The notes: a model not told the origin generated them from the sequence alone. A stretch of DNA of 64,000 nucleotides from Plectosphaerella cucumerina (GCA_020746995.1 JAGPXD010000005.1:868001-932000); one strand, 5' to 3'. Positions 31,922 to 43,809 are shown, counted from the stretch's first letter. A program made the numbers and translations.

Positions 31922-32635
31922 ATGGCCGACAAGAAGGGCGGCGCCTATGGCGCGCCCGCGGGCGACACCGACTTCCGCAAGACATGGGACCTCGACGAGT
32001 ACGCCGAAAAGGCGAAGAAGCGCGAAGCCTCGGAGCGCGAGGAGGCGAAAGCGCGCTACGAAGCTAAGCTCGCTGGCAAGAAATACTACAAGCCTCTGAC
32101 GGGCAACGAGGAGATGACGTCTGCGCGACGGGCGGCGCTCGACGTCTCGTCCATGGTGGGCAAGACGCAGCTCATCGTGGGCGGCGCGGGGCAGGGCAAG
32201 CGCGGTCGCTCGGCGGGCTTCTACTGCGAGGCGTGCGACTTGACGTTCAAGGACAACAAGCAGTTCGTGGAGCACCTCAACACGATGCAGCACCTGGCGG
32301 CGAGCGGGCAGAAGATGGAGGTGCGGCGGGCGACGGCGGCGGAAGTGAGGGAGCGAATTGATTACTGGGTTGCGCAGCGGGAGGACCTGGAGAAGGAGCG
32401 CGCGACAAGCCTGGCGGATCGTCTGGCGCTACGGCGGGAGGAGGAGGAACGGGAGCTCGAGGAGAGGCGGCGGAAGCGACGGGAGGCGGAGGAGAGGAAG
32501 AGAGCTGCTCGGGAGGAGGAAGAGAAGGCACGCACGGCGTATGGAGACGATGTGCGTGTTGATGGCGAGCACGACGAGGAGGACATGATGGCTGCCATGG
32601 GCATCACTGGGTTCGGCGGAGCCAAGAAGAAGTGA
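31922..32635 (+). CDS. SNU23: Snu23-like U4/U6.U5 tri-snRNP zinc-finger protein
   Basis: Intronless, 237 residues. Snu23 (ZMAT2 in animals) is a tri-snRNP component that helps activate the spliceosome near the 5' splice site, in the nucleus. The N-terminal part (FRKTWDLDEYAEKAKKRE) is the conserved family signature. A single matrin/U1-type C2H2 finger lies at about residues 102-124: FYCEACDLTF, then VEHLNTMQH. It is followed by RRATAAEVRERIDYW and a long charged helix (about 145-205, repeated Arg/Glu), as in homologues. The C terminus ends MAAMGITGFGGAKKK, again typical. It lies between DPH5 and tRNA-Met and marks the end of the conserved block. Confidence 0.95.
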   Translation: MADKKGGAYGAPAGDTDFRKTWDLDEYAEKAKKREASEREEAKARYEAKLAGKKYYKPLTGNEEMTSARRAALDVSSMVGKTQLIVGGAGQGKRGRSAGFYCEACDLTFKDNKQFVEHLNTMQHLAASGQKMEVRRATAAEVRERIDYWVAQREDLEKERATSLADRLALRREEEERELEERRRKRREAEERKRAAREEEEKARTAYGDDVRVDGEHDEEDMMAAMGITGFGGAKKK

Positions 32636-32811
32636 CCTGGTGGAGGGTGATACCCGGAACATGCATTGGGCGGCGTTTGGGACAGGACAAATGAACATCC
32701 AATTGATTCAAGACATGCAGAACAACAAAAATGCAAGCTCGCCTTTGGCCAGATGACAGAAGAAGAACCAAGCAAGAAAATGATATTGTGGGAAAACACC
32801 AAAAAAGAATG

Positions 32812-32917
32812 TGTCCGGAGTGAGGCTCGAACTCACGACCTTTGGATTGGATTTCCTGTTTCCAGGTAACTCATACTGCTATGAGACCAACGCTCTAACC
32901 AACTGAGCCATCCAGAC
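32812..32917 (-). tRNA. tRNA-Met (CAT), elongator type, with 32-nt intron
   Basis: On the minus strand a full cloverleaf can be drawn. The acceptor stem GTCTGGA pairs with TCCGGAC, with one G-U pair, and the discriminator is A (32812). The D-arm is GCTC-AGTTGGTTA-GAGC. The anticodon loop is CTCATAA. The T-arm is GTGAG-TTCGAGC-CTCAC. The anticodon stem TTGGT/TCCAA has a U-U pair at its base, also seen in yeast elongator tRNA-Met. The intron sits one base 3' of the anticodon at 32848-32879, the standard position. CCA is not encoded. The D-arm and anticodon-stem features favour the elongator over the initiator species. Confidence 0.93.
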
Positions 32918-33058
32918 CGGGTGCTCTTGTTTGAACGATGACAATCTGTGCTCTGATTGACCTCATATTTTCCCGTTGGACAGCATCCCCTGTCCCAACA
33001 TGAACCTCATAACATCACCTCCTTCGCCGAACACCCACTGATGACATTGCTGTTTTAG

Positions 33059-35493
33059 CTGATGAAATCTCTCTTGACGGGAGGGCTGCCAAACTTCTTG
33101 GCAAATTGAATCGATGCTCGTACGAAGAGGCGAAGAATCTGAATCCCGAGAGAATCGAAGGCACCTGCGAATGGTTCACCAGCCACCTGCGTTTCCAGAA
33201 CTGGCTCTCCGAACCTTCTGCTTTGCTCTGGGTATCGGCAGACCCTGGATGTGGCAAGTCAGTACTTACAAGGTACTTGGCTGACGAGTTCCTCCAATCA
33301 TCCCATCCGTCACCCGACAAACCCACCATATGCTATTTCTTCTTCAAAGACGGCATCATCAACCAGCAAAGCTCCGCCGTGGCAATCTGCCGCATTCTGC
33401 GTCAAATATTTTTGAGACATCCCCATCTTTTGACGCCTTATATTCTGGAGACGTTCAAAACCGGCGGCGATGTGATGTTAGACACCTTTTTGCAGCTTTG
33501 GAGCATTCTTGACTTGACCATCAAGAGTCACCGGGAGGGGAAAATCATCTGCATTCTGGATGCTCTGGACGAATGCCAGAAAACGGATCTTTCCCAGCTT
33601 CTTGAGACCCTCGCCAACTTCTTCCGCGAACGTCACATCGAACCTGGTTTGAGTGTGATAGCGACAAGCCGGCCGTACAGCAACATTCAGCGGAAGCTTC
33701 AGGATCTTATCGAAAAATTCCCCACAATGCGTCTTCAATGGGAGGGCCAATCTGAGATTGACATGATCTCTCATGAGATTGACCTAGTTATCGACGATCG
33801 TGTTCATTTTCTCACTGGCCTCCTCAAACTTCCCCCAGCAGACGCAGAGACCCTTTCGAAAGGTCTCAAAACAGTCCGAAAGTCTCATCGAACATATCTC
33901 TGGGTTCATCTTATGTGCAAGTCACTGGAGAATTTCCAAAGCAGCACTAAAACAGAGCTACAAAATCATCTGCGCAAACTTCCCCAATCTGTGGAGGAGG
34001 CGTTTGAGAGCATTCTCAAGCATGCCCAGGATCCAAGCCGGACAAGAAAGATCCTTCACATTGTATTGGCGGCTGTCCGGCCACTTTCCCTGCACGAATT
34101 CGCCATCGCACTGGTCATCCAGCCGTCGCACACGTCCCGGGAAGAACTCGAAGGGGATATTCAATTTTCACACTTCCCAGAAACACTGCGGCAACTGAGT
34201 CGGCTGATGATTACTGTCGTTGGTGAGACCGTAACTCTGCTTCATCAGACAGTTCGAGAGTTCTTGTTGAAAGATAACTCCAGGAATTGGAACCCAGATT
34301 TATCCGTCCAATTTTCATCTTACAGTGCCTCATGCCAGGCAGAGATCCCCCCAATCACGTCTGGCTGGGGCCATTCTTTCGATCTAACAGAGTCACACAA
34401 CATCATAGGATCCATTTGCGCCAGATTTCTTCTCTTACGAGATGTACAAGCCTACTTCGCCACCATTGAACCGTCTCCCGCCAGTCACACAGAGCTCCGA
34501 TATACCTGGTTGTCCTTACAAGGCTCCATCAAGAGCCGCGTTCAGAGCCTAATCGCCAATGGAGGCCCATTTGTCTCATACTCATGGAAGTATTGGCATT
34601 TTCACTTGAGTTGGGTCAATGACAAAGTACCTCACACATCAGTCGACGAGGTTCTTCGGCTTTGTGACGGACAGAACCCTGTCTGCTTGACAACTCTGCG
34701 CGCTCTGATATGGCCGCTGCGCTTCTCGAAGTCCGATCCCTCGATCCGCACAACACTGATCATTCTCGCACGCCATGAGGTCTTCCGCGGCGATTGGATG
34801 AAGACGTCCGAACGATCTTTGCCTCTGTTATCGATTGCGGCAATGTTAGGACTCGTGTCAGCGGTGCAGCGAGTTCTTCAGGATGACATCAAGATTGACC
34901 AAATGGGCCCCAGATTTCGAGGCCTAAGAAATACACCAATATGCTGGGCGGCTTTGTTCCAGCACACAGGCGTTGTTAGAGTTCTTCTCGAAACAGATGG
35001 CCAGCGCAGACGAGAAGCAAGTACAATCGGTGGATACGTCAGTCGAGTTTGGCGACGTTCACACTTGATCGATGTCAACGCTGCCGGAAATGTGGACATA
35101 CATCTCGGAGGGTGGTCTGATGGCGTGCAACTTCCAGCAACTGCTCTTGGCTACGCTGTTCAGAATAACGACATCGAGACAGCAACGCTTTTGCTCGACA
35201 CCGGTCGGGCTAAGCTTACTGGCAACTACCTCCTGGCTGCAATCAAGAGAGATGCCGTGGATATGCTGAAGCTCCTTCTCGATGAAGGAAAGAAGCAGGT
35301 CTCCCTCCACACCAAGTTGTCGGGTATTGAGCGTCAATGGGATCTCTTGAGCTGGGCTATTTTGCAACAGGCCAAAAACTCAGAGAGCTACCTGATCGAC
35401 AGCGGGGCTTTCGAGGTTCAAGAAACATTCGACTCCATGGCCCAATTCCAAAAGGGCCAGCTTGAGCCACATAAGATCAGAGTCACCAGGTAA
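33059..35493 (+). CDS. NACHT/ankyrin NLR-like protein, apparently lacking its 5' end
   Basis: Open frame of about 795 codons without introns. Counting from the TTG at 33106, the P-loop SADPGCGKSVLTR is near residues 44-56 and the Walker B ICILDALDE near 147-155. SVIATSRPYSNI (sensor 1), winged-helix-like LAAVRPLSLHEFAIAL and LLHQTVREFLL follow, as in fungal NACHT proteins. The C-terminal third (about 573-765) has four ankyrin-like units, for example TPICWAALFQHTGVVRVLLE and ALGYAVQNNDIETATLLLD. Fungal NLRs usually begin with an effector domain of 100-300 residues. Here the first in-frame ATG lies after the P-loop, a stop is in frame at 33010, and only 420 bp separates the frame from SNU23, 106 of them tRNA. 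An intron acceptor (TTTTAG at 33053-33058) could join a tiny upstream exon, but there is no room for an effector. Probably a 5'-truncated copy. Homologues act in self/non-self recognition. Confidence 0.8.
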
Positions 35494-35938
35494 CACCGGT
35501 CCCATCGGCGTCATTGGTTTCGGTTTCAGGGTAGATCATGACCACAGGTCACACGTCACCAAGTTATTCTCGTTAAGGTGGCGAACATGGAAATGCAGCC
35601 TCAGTGCTCAAAAATACCTACTGAAAGTGAGTTGGTCTTGAGATGAAAGCCACAAAACTCGAAGACTAGAGTGAGAAAGGCAAGCCACAAGACGAATCGA
35701 GCAGAACGACCACGGTGATTTCAACAGAGGACTATCAGTCAGACAGTTTTAACTGAGGCTGGGAGTCAAAGGAGTGGATGAAGGCTGTAGTACGGCAGGT
35801 GTACAAGTATTGTGGCACCGAGAGGGGTGGTTAGACACCGGAGGAAATCACGAAAGCCCAGCCAACGCGTTGGTCTTCTCCTGCAACCTCTACCTGAAGA
35901 ACATACCACGTCTCTATACGGAGTATCGCGCAGATTCT
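35494..35938. other. Convergent gap after the NLR frame
   Basis: About 440 bp of moderately AT-rich DNA between the end of the NLR frame and the end of the minus-strand DUF4470 gene. Nothing recognised. Confidence 0.5.
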
Positions 35939-38768
35939 TTATCGCGTCCACGCCCCCAAAGACCGAAGAGTCTTGGACACAGGAGAAAGCGAGTTTCGAC
36001 TCACGTCCCTAACATCCGTCCTGCAAATACACACCGCCCACTCCATACCCTGCATCATCTCACCAACAACATCCTCCCTCATCCAAAAGGTCGCCGTCCT
36101 CGTATCAGTCACATATCTGAACGCCGTGACCAGGTGGCACCCCTTTTCACGGAACGCCTTGACGCCCTGGACGTCACTGCCCTGCTCGTCGTCTTGGATC
36201 ATCGCTGGCAGCTCGATGCCGCCCATGGACGTGAGGGCACTTTCGTGGAAGAAGGCAACGATAAAGTGCGGAACCCTCCCCGCCTCGTGAAGAAACTCGG
36301 GGAATGTGACGGCACACTCGATCACGGCGCTTGCCGCGGGCAAGCTTGGCGCGACAATGCCGAAGCCGAGAATACGTCGCCAGAGACTCAACAGGGTCGT
36401 GAGCTCGGCCTTCCAAGGTCCGAGGCTGATGCGTCGCGAGGGGTGTCGCTTGGCCACGTCGTCAACGGTGAGGACCAGCCGGCGAGGGGGCCGGGCTGTC
36501 GTCGTGATGGCACCGGTGGCAGCGGCCTCGAGCACGCCCGACAGCCAGTGCGCGGGGTATCCGACGCTGTGGAGCAGGGCCACCAGGCGCAGGAAGGCCG
36601 TCAGGTTCAGCGGCGCATGAACAGGGCGGTCGCTCCAGACGGGACGGTTGTGGGGGATGCAAATCTTGAGCAGGTGCGAGTACAGCCAGTGCTCCATAGC
36701 AGGGCGAGACATGAGCCTCTCGCGGGGCACACGCTTCGGGCCAGAAGGTGCCCAGATGAAGTAATCTTCGGTGGCGAAGCCGTACTGCGCGCCCATGACC
36801 GACTCCATCAGGCGGGCCATCATTTCGTCCTGGCCGGGCTTCTTGGGTGCCTTTTGGCGGGCGAGGCCAAAGTGTTCCGCAAGCTGGCGCTCATCGTGCA
36901 TGAGGACGTATTCAGCGAGGAACTGTTCGTGGCTGGCGAACATGGGGGGGGTTGAGGGGGTTGTTAAAGCGCAGGTTCGATGGGCGGCCGGAGCGGAGGA
37001 GAGGCCCAGCATACATGTGCGTCGTCAGGGGTCCGCCGACGTAGTCGGGGATGTTGCTCATGTGGATGCGGTCGTATTCGCGGGGGAACTTGGAGGGATC
37101 GACGGGCCTCTTTGAGGGCGCGGAGGCACCAGGGACGCGGTGTTCGAGGGCGTCGTAGCGGATGCGCTCCATGACGTCGGCCATCTCGCCGGCGATGAGC
37201 TCGATGTGCACGCGGCCGAGGAGGGAAAGGGACGAGACGGCGGCGGTGTCGAAGAACGTGCCAATGTCGTCGAGGGCGCCGCTGCTGTTCTTCGCGGGGC
37301 GGATGCCCGGGTTGAGCCACTCGGCGACTTTGTTGGGGTCCGTGTCTAGGACGGGCAGGAGTTCCATCGGGTCAGTGCCGGGGGAGGCCTCGATGGCTCT
37401 CCGAGGTTCGTAGTCCATGTCGAGCATGGTCATGTTGACGCGCCATTTAGTGTCGAGGTGCGCCTCGAGGGCCTTCTGGGCGGCAGCGCCGCTACCCTTC
37501 TTGCGGTAGGCGTCGAGGAGGGGCAGTAGGTCGGGGTCGCGTCGCTCGAGGAAGGCCTTGTTGGGGAAGATGGCGCCTACTTTGCTGAAGTCGTCTTCGT
37601 TCTGGGTGTTCTTAGCCCCCGGACCGGGAGGGAGGCCGCCCATGGCGGCTTCCATCTGTTGCTGCGTCCGCCGGAATCGCTTCACGATGGGGGCGCGGAG
37701 CTTCTTGGCAGTGTACGCCTCGCCGAGGGGCTCGGCCCACTGCTTCAACTTGCGAAGGACCAGGTCCCTCGTGGCCTTGGGAACCCAGAGTGTGTCGAGG
37801 ACAGCCGAAGCGGGAAGGTCCTTGTCCCTTTCAAACTCGTCGATCAGAGTGCGGATGCTCTCGAGGACCTTCATCTCGACGAATTCAGGGACAAAGGGTG
37901 ACGAGTAGATGTATGAAATGACGACAAGGGCGTCCTCGACGCGCGGCATCTTCTGGCGCTTGAGGACGGTGTAGATGAAGAGCATGTCGAAGATGATGAG
38001 GGTCCTCGCCAGAGCGGCGGCATTGATGTCGACGAGGGTGAAGTGCGCCCTGCCGAGCTTCTTCCCGCCGCTGCCCATGTCCATTCTGAACAGCTCGAGG
38101 AGCGTGGCGAAGAGGTGGTGGGCATCGCCGCTGCCGCACATGAGGAAAGCTACGTCGCCGCCGTTGCCAATGGCGAGTTGGAGCTCCAGGTCGAGAAGCG
38201 ACTCTGCGTCGTCGTGGCCCACGGCGTAGTACTCGGGCACGTCCTGGATCTGGCTCCTGTACCTGGGCAGGCGATCGAGGATCTGCTTCCGGACGACAGC
38301 CTCGTCCGGCAGGGCAGCCCAGAGCTTCTGCGCGTCCGCAATCGCACTCCGGAGAGCCTTGGAGGCGTCGTCTTCGCCGAGATAGTTCGCGGCGGCGGCG
38401 GCCTCGTCGAGGGCGAGGATGTGCAGGTGGCACTTGGCCTTTCTGGCGTACAGCTTCTGCTTCTTCGGCCCATCGTCGGGCTCATCCGATGAGAGCTTCA
38501 GCGCCTTGTCGATGTTGGTCAGGGCCGCGGAGTAGCTGCCCAGCTCGAACCTGATGGCCGACATGTTGGACCATGGTGCGGGGTCCTCGGGCGCCAGCTC
38601 AGCTGCCTCGCCGTACGCCTTTTGTGCTGTGAGCCTCAATCAGTGACCGTGCATTTGATCGCCTTTGGCATCGGAAAGCGGACCCTGGGCGAATTGGCCC
38701 TTGCGATAGAAGTCATTGCCGCGTTGCCTGGCCGCAGCCGAGTCACTGATCGGTTCCGTCGAGGCCAT
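35939..38768 (-). CDS. DUF4470 / TPR-like protein, frame broken at a G8 run
   Basis: Exon 1 is 38684-38768 and exon 2 starts at 38626. The 57-nt intron is phase 1 and joins GNDFYRKGQFAQ to AQKAYGEAAELAPEDP, a TPR-like N terminus. The next part contains the DUF4470 core: VAFLMCGSGDAHHLF and FTLVDINAAALARTLIIFDML. The frame runs to about residue 585, where an 8-C run on the coding strand (36944-36951) shifts it. In the +1 frame the protein continues with SHEQFLAEYVLMHDERQ for another 330 residues to a stop at 35939. THMYAGPLL and SNLRFNN just before the run and EYVLMHDE after it belong to one conserved block, so a single gene of about 923 residues is likely, broken by one base. Either the base call is wrong or the gene is a recent pseudogene. 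Family function is unknown. Confidence 0.82.
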
Positions 38769-41230
38769 TGGGGTTGGGGTGGATGAAGATGATGTCTGAG
38801 AATGAACGATGACACCGCGACTGGGGCAAACTGCGATTAGTAAGCCAAAACATGACCGTCAGGAGCGTAGTGAGCTAACCCTCGCACACCCAAAATATGA
38901 AAGATCTTGAAAGATCGTCGATGAGAAGTCAATTAAAAACGAAGAATATTTCCTACATCGCAGCGTCTCACGGTCAATCATACCTACCATCCTGAACGCG
39001 CAGCTCTGGACTATACATTTGGCTCTGTATGGTTCACGTCGGCGTGTGGACGTTTGGCCAAGCTGCCGTTCACCCCTGCCCCCTTACTTGCCCAAGCGCA
39101 TCGCTAACTCCCGTCCACGAACAGTTGGATGGCCATCACCTCTCCACGTGACTGGCCCTCCTTCGCGGAAAAACATGTTGATCGGCTCAAATTGAGAGTA
39201 TTCAGGCCACGAGAGCTGTCGTCCGGAAGCTGGGCAAGTCAGATCGTGGCCGAGACTTGACGGATTTTTCAAATTCCACCGATGGGAAGAGTTGGTATTG
39301 GGGCAAATGAAGAAACTCATCTGTGGCATTGTTGGGCGAATGTGTGACGGCAAAGATTTTCCAGGTTTGACTCATCGAGTCATCAGCTTCACACGGTGGT
39401 TTTCCTGGCGATGATCGCTGGGAATGGGCTGACGTCCCATCCCAAACCTTTGACGTTGTCAAACAGGAACGGTTCTTCTGCATTGTTCGGGTCGAATGAT
39501 GTTGATGGCGAGGCGATCCTCGCTACCTAGTAGGGGCAGTACTGTTTTGGCTGAACCCTGGCAGGCCGATGGAACGATCAAAGCAACCCAGTCCGTACCT
39601 AGGTAGTGGTGTTCTTGATGCCGGCCCAGGGCTTAGCTGGGGTTGGAAGATGATACCGCAGATCCCCGACGGGGGGTGAGGCCTATGAGATTCCAAGGAA
39701 GAGGTCTTTGTGGGGGCTCTTGCTGTGCTGACCGTGCCATAACTGTGCCGGTTCGTAGAGTAACCACTGGCACCTTTCCGTTGTGTCGTGAGAGAGCTGA
39801 GCTTGGAGCAGCCAAGGAAAGGAGCTGTAAGACCAAGACGATACCCTGGTATATATTGGGAGCTTTTATTCTACCTTGGCTTTGTTGGTGTCTTTTGAGG
39901 AGTGATCAGAAGCGAATGTTGGAGATTTTCGACCTGACTGAACTCGGATTTCGAGTGTCCTGGTTCTTCTATATTTTGCAATTTTGATCGTTGTATTGAG
40001 ATGATACATGACTCCCGAGCTACTAGACCTGGTTGTCCAAATACTTCAATGCTCCGGGAACATGGATCTCCCGTGATAACTCAGCGGAATGGCCAGTCCA
40101 CCAAGAATCCTGCCTGTACCTGAACATCCCAATCTTGTGCATGGCCGAAGACCCAGCACCTTGGTTCGAGGTGTCATCTATCCTACCTCCAGCTAGTCAA
40201 GGGAAGCCGCGGTAGACGAGCTGTTTAACAATCAGTTCGTCTTGGGTGATTACCGATCGTACAGCGATGGCATCTAGTTTTTCAAAGATTAAATGATTAG
40301 TCGACGTGCCAGATGTCCTAGCTCTCCGCTTTCTACGCTTTTCGGGATCGGAACATCCATGCAAGACAGCAGATGTACCGGTATAGACATCCATGCCCAG
40401 TGCCTAAGTATGGTAGGGCCTTTTTTGACAAGGAGATCGGCCATGGCAGGCGGTGGGGGGCAGCTCGGCTCACGGCACTCGGTTGCAACACCAGCCCTTC
40501 AGTCACCGTTCACCAAGGAGAGCTCCGCCCAGGCCTGGACATCCATATCGAGTCCCGAGCCAGCGGTCAAGGCGGCGGTATGATGCCTGAAACTGACTCG
40601 GACCATCACATCATTGCCGCACGTGTCACTGCGTGTCGAAGAAGGGCGTGCTCTCGATTGCGTCACCACGCCAATCATCCACCGAGACATCTTGACTAAG
40701 CGGCATTTCGAGGCCTAAGCTACAAGTACTTCGCCCAATTTGAAAGGTTGTGCACGTCCCAGCTCAAGCCTGCCAGGCTGGTCCTTCCAGCTTGATGCTT
40801 CACAATCAAGCGCGCGCGGGCATTGATAATCAAGCGTTGGTTTGGCCGCTACGAACTCCACTACACCGACTGCAATGAATGCACCGGAACAGCCGTAGCA
40901 GAATCGAGTCCTGTCTTGACTCTGAGTGACCGGTCCGACCAAGCACAGCAAATGTGAGCTTAGCTCACTGCAATTCACACGGGGCAAAGATGGTCCGCCA
41001 TCCCGCTGACTCTCGGCTTCGGCCCGAACTTCGCAGTTTGGGCATCTGCAACCAGCCCCTGATGCTAGATGTGCAGCGACAGAAGGCATTACGGGGGCCA
41101 GCTCGCAAGAAATACATCGTCTGTATATAAGAAGCCAGAACAACCCCCCATTGAGTGATTGTGATCACCCGCAACCGCCATCCAGCTTCTTCTCTCTACT
41201 CAGTCCAGATCAACATCTACCTACATCACC
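38769..41230. other. 2.5-kb accessory gap
   Basis: Less GC-rich than the left part. Short frames on both strands (for example 39084-39483 minus, 40715-41143 minus) have no recognisable domain. TACCTAGGTA occurs near 39596. The right end holds the promoter of the dehydrogenase gene. Possible degenerate mobile DNA, but no terminal repeats or transposase were recognised. Confidence 0.45.
41124..41131 (+). promoter_or_regulatory. Putative TATA box of the dehydrogenase gene
   Basis: TATATAAG lies 100 bp before the ATG, followed by a CT/CA-rich leader (CTTCTTCTCTCTACTCAG). This layout is common in inducible fungal genes. Confidence 0.65.
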
Positions 41231-42166
41231 ATGTCTGCCAACCAAAAGATCATTCTCGTCACTGGTAAGTACATGTAATGGTTTCATGGTTTCATCAAGG
41301 GCTTATCCGTTGGCTTACTCTTAACTTCCCAGGCGCCAACTCCGGCATCGGCTTTGACACCTCGTACGCTCTCGCCAATGCCTCGCCAGATAACCATGTC
41401 ATCATGGGCGCCCGTTCCAGTGCCAAGGGTCTCGCAGCTCTCGCTGAGATCCAAGACCGCAAGCCTGCGGGCACACTCAGCTTCCTCGAGCTCGACATCA
41501 CCTCCGATGAGTCCATCAAGGCTGCCGCGAAGAAGTTGTCGTCCGCCTTTGGCGCTCTTGACGTACTCGTCAACAACGCTGGAATCTCCGGCAAGGAAGA
41601 AGTCTCGCGCGAGAACTTCCAAACTGTCTTCAACACCAACGTCTTTGGCACCATGCTACTCACCCAGGCCCTTGAGCCTCTCCTGCAGAAGTCTCTTGCT
41701 CCTCAGATCATCAATGTCTCCTCTGTTCTGGGCTCCATCACGGTGCGGAACGATCATTCGTCGGCATACACCCAGGTAAGTGGCCCACGTCCTGACTTGA
41801 AACAGGATGGCCTGCGATGGCTCCTAGGCTCAACCTGCTCTCCCCAAATCATGGTCAGGATAATTTCACTAACATACACAGGTGCCCGGAGAGGTGTATC
41901 GCGCCAGCAAGGCGGCGTTGAATATGGTAACTGGAATTCAGGCCTATCAGTACAAGACATGGGATCACCCAGCAAAGGTCTGGTCATTCTGCCCTGGGTT
42001 CGTCGTCACCAACTTGACTGGTGAGGAGGACAGACAGAACAGGATGAATCAGGGGGCAGAGTCATCGGAGACGAGTGCCGTAGGGATTGCGGAGATTGTC
42101 AGGGGCGACAGAGACGCCGATGCGAACCAGTTCCTGGCTAAGCGAGGCGAGGTCTTGCCGTGGTAG
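41231..42166 (+). CDS. Short-chain dehydrogenase/reductase
   Basis: Three exons, 41231-41264, 41333-41775 and 41882-42166, giving 253 residues, the classical SDR length. Introns are 68 nt (GTAAGT, AACTTCCCAG) and 106 nt (GTAAGT, ACACAG). Exon 1 ends inside the cofactor loop: TG then ANSGIG, forming the NAD(P)-binding TGxxxGxG motif. NNAG follows the fourth strand, NVSSVLG supplies the catalytic serine, and YRASK gives the Tyr and Lys of the active site. Small alcohol- or carbonyl-reducing cytosolic enzyme; substrate unknown. It resembles stress- or secondary-metabolism-related SDRs annotated as carbonyl reductases, but no cluster of biosynthetic genes surrounds it. The neighbouring NmrA-like gene also has a Rossmann fold but lies 1.8 kb away. 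A TATA box suggests regulated expression. Confidence 0.93.
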
Positions 42167-43315
42167 ACATGTGGTCGGCAGGCCGTCCGTCCAATGCTGG
42201 GCTGGATGGACAGATCAGCTTTCGAGAGGACTTGTTCATTTCAGGTAGAATCGAGTAACAATTGATCATATGAAAGTTGCTAGACCAAGCTCTGTGTTGC
42301 AAGTCTACCTAGGTAGGCACCAGTCCTTCGGACGTGTCTGCCGAGGTGACGAGATCGCAGGAGCAACAGCCGTAGAGCGATCCGAGACAACCTTGGTTTC
42401 CGGAGATATTCATCGAGTTGAAGGTGAGGAGAAGATTATCGTGTTGACATCGAGGCTGTATAGTTCGAACTGGATCGGCCCCTGCCCTGCCTCAGGGCCT
42501 TGCTTTCCTTGAAACGACGAGGCGTGGCAAAGCTCGGAAAGGACATGCGCCCCTGGTTTTCGGAAAGCTGGAGAACCTAAGTGGCAGTAAGTATCGCGCG
42601 CGGCACGGAATCGGGAGAGTCGAGTCATGCGGAAGGCCCTTTCGGATGAATGCACCCGGGGAAGGTCGAACAAGCAGCACATCCCCAACGTTGCCCTGGA
42701 AGCTTGCCAAGTAGGTAAACAAGATCAAGCCAGAAGTATACCCAAGCTATCACAAAAGGTATCCTGATACCCAATTTGACCAAGACGGCGACAAAGCCGT
42801 GTGAAAATCATACATGCATCGTAGGACAGGGTCTTCGTCTATGCCGAGTCCAACATCTTGCTGTTCTCAACAACTCGACAAGTTCAAGGAAATGCAGTGC
42901 TTCAACGAGCACCCAGTGCAGCGAATGGTGATACTCAGAGTCTCCTCGGGCAAGACTTCCGCCGTGTGGACATGATTGCGGGGAAGGGGAGTAGAGGTAG
43001 CCCAGCCCCCGGCGGACATCCTCCTAGAACACAGGGGAACCACCTCAGCCGGATGGCTGGCCATGTATTCGCATATGCTAGGCCGGAAGACCCGCGCGCT
43101 TGCTGACCAATGCTAGAGGTACACAGAGCACCTCCCGGGATCTCGGCCGGCTAGTATCTGTGATCCTTGATTTTGTACCTAGAATATTCTGCTAGCCGGT
43201 GATTCTGGCAGCGATTTCCTGACCCCACTCATCAGCCAGGCAGCAGCCATGACAACCGATTGCGAACCCAAGGTCTAATACGAACCAGATGATGTATAAC
43301 GTTATGGTTGTCGAT

Positions 43316-43362
43316 CAGCAAGCTCGGTCAGCAAGCTCGGTCAGCAAGCTCGGTCAGCAAGC
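43316..43362. repeat. 13-bp tandem repeat, 3.6 copies
   Basis: The unit CAGCAAGCTCGGT is repeated perfectly three times and then partially (CAGCAAGC). It lies in a gene-free stretch, with no adjoining gene to which it clearly belongs. Confidence 0.92.
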
Positions 43363-43802
43363 ATGGGTTGGATGTTCAACACAAGATGTTGGGATGTTGT
43401 TTTGATGAGCCCCAAATGTAGTCCGGATTTGATCTCTGGCATGTTGAGCTGCGATGGGTATCGCGGAGATTGGACTACGAGGGGAAAGCCTGTGCGCCGG
43501 GGTCATCTTCCCTGCCGTGGAACTAGTACGCCCTATGCGTGAATAGGTCAGTCATGGTGCTTGTGACATATTCTGCAGAAACGACATCTGTTAGAGGGCC
43601 TAGTGCATTCACCAAGGAAGAAATTGAGTGTAGCGGAGCAGTGCAATGGATGTTTCGCGTGCCGTCAGTCTCTGCTGTCGCATCATTCATTCGGTTGACA
43701 CGGCTAGTACTCACTCGAGCAACTGACACTCAACAGGTGAAAAGGCAAGCCAGGTTCATAATTGCATCAACAGAGCACGAGTCAGTGCCAACAAGCCGAA
43801 TG

Positions 43803-43809
43803 TATATAT
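43803..43809 (+). promoter_or_regulatory. Putative TATA box of the NmrA-like gene
   Basis: TATATAT lies about 155 bp before the ATG, followed by a CT-rich leader (CTCTCGAGC, CTGCTTCTAC). Confidence 0.5.

Noticed and set aside
33106..33108. TTG at 33106 as the NLR start codon
   Set aside because: TTG is not a normal nuclear start in fungi and the frame is open further upstream to 33013, so this position has no special support.
35774..36955. 393-codon plus-strand frame
   Set aside because: Antisense shadow of the DUF4470 coding sequence.
39595..42316. CCTAGGTA palindromes at 39596 and 42305 as transposon ends
   Set aside because: Short, not paired with target-site duplications or a transposase; such AvrII-like palindromes are common in fungal intergenic DNA.
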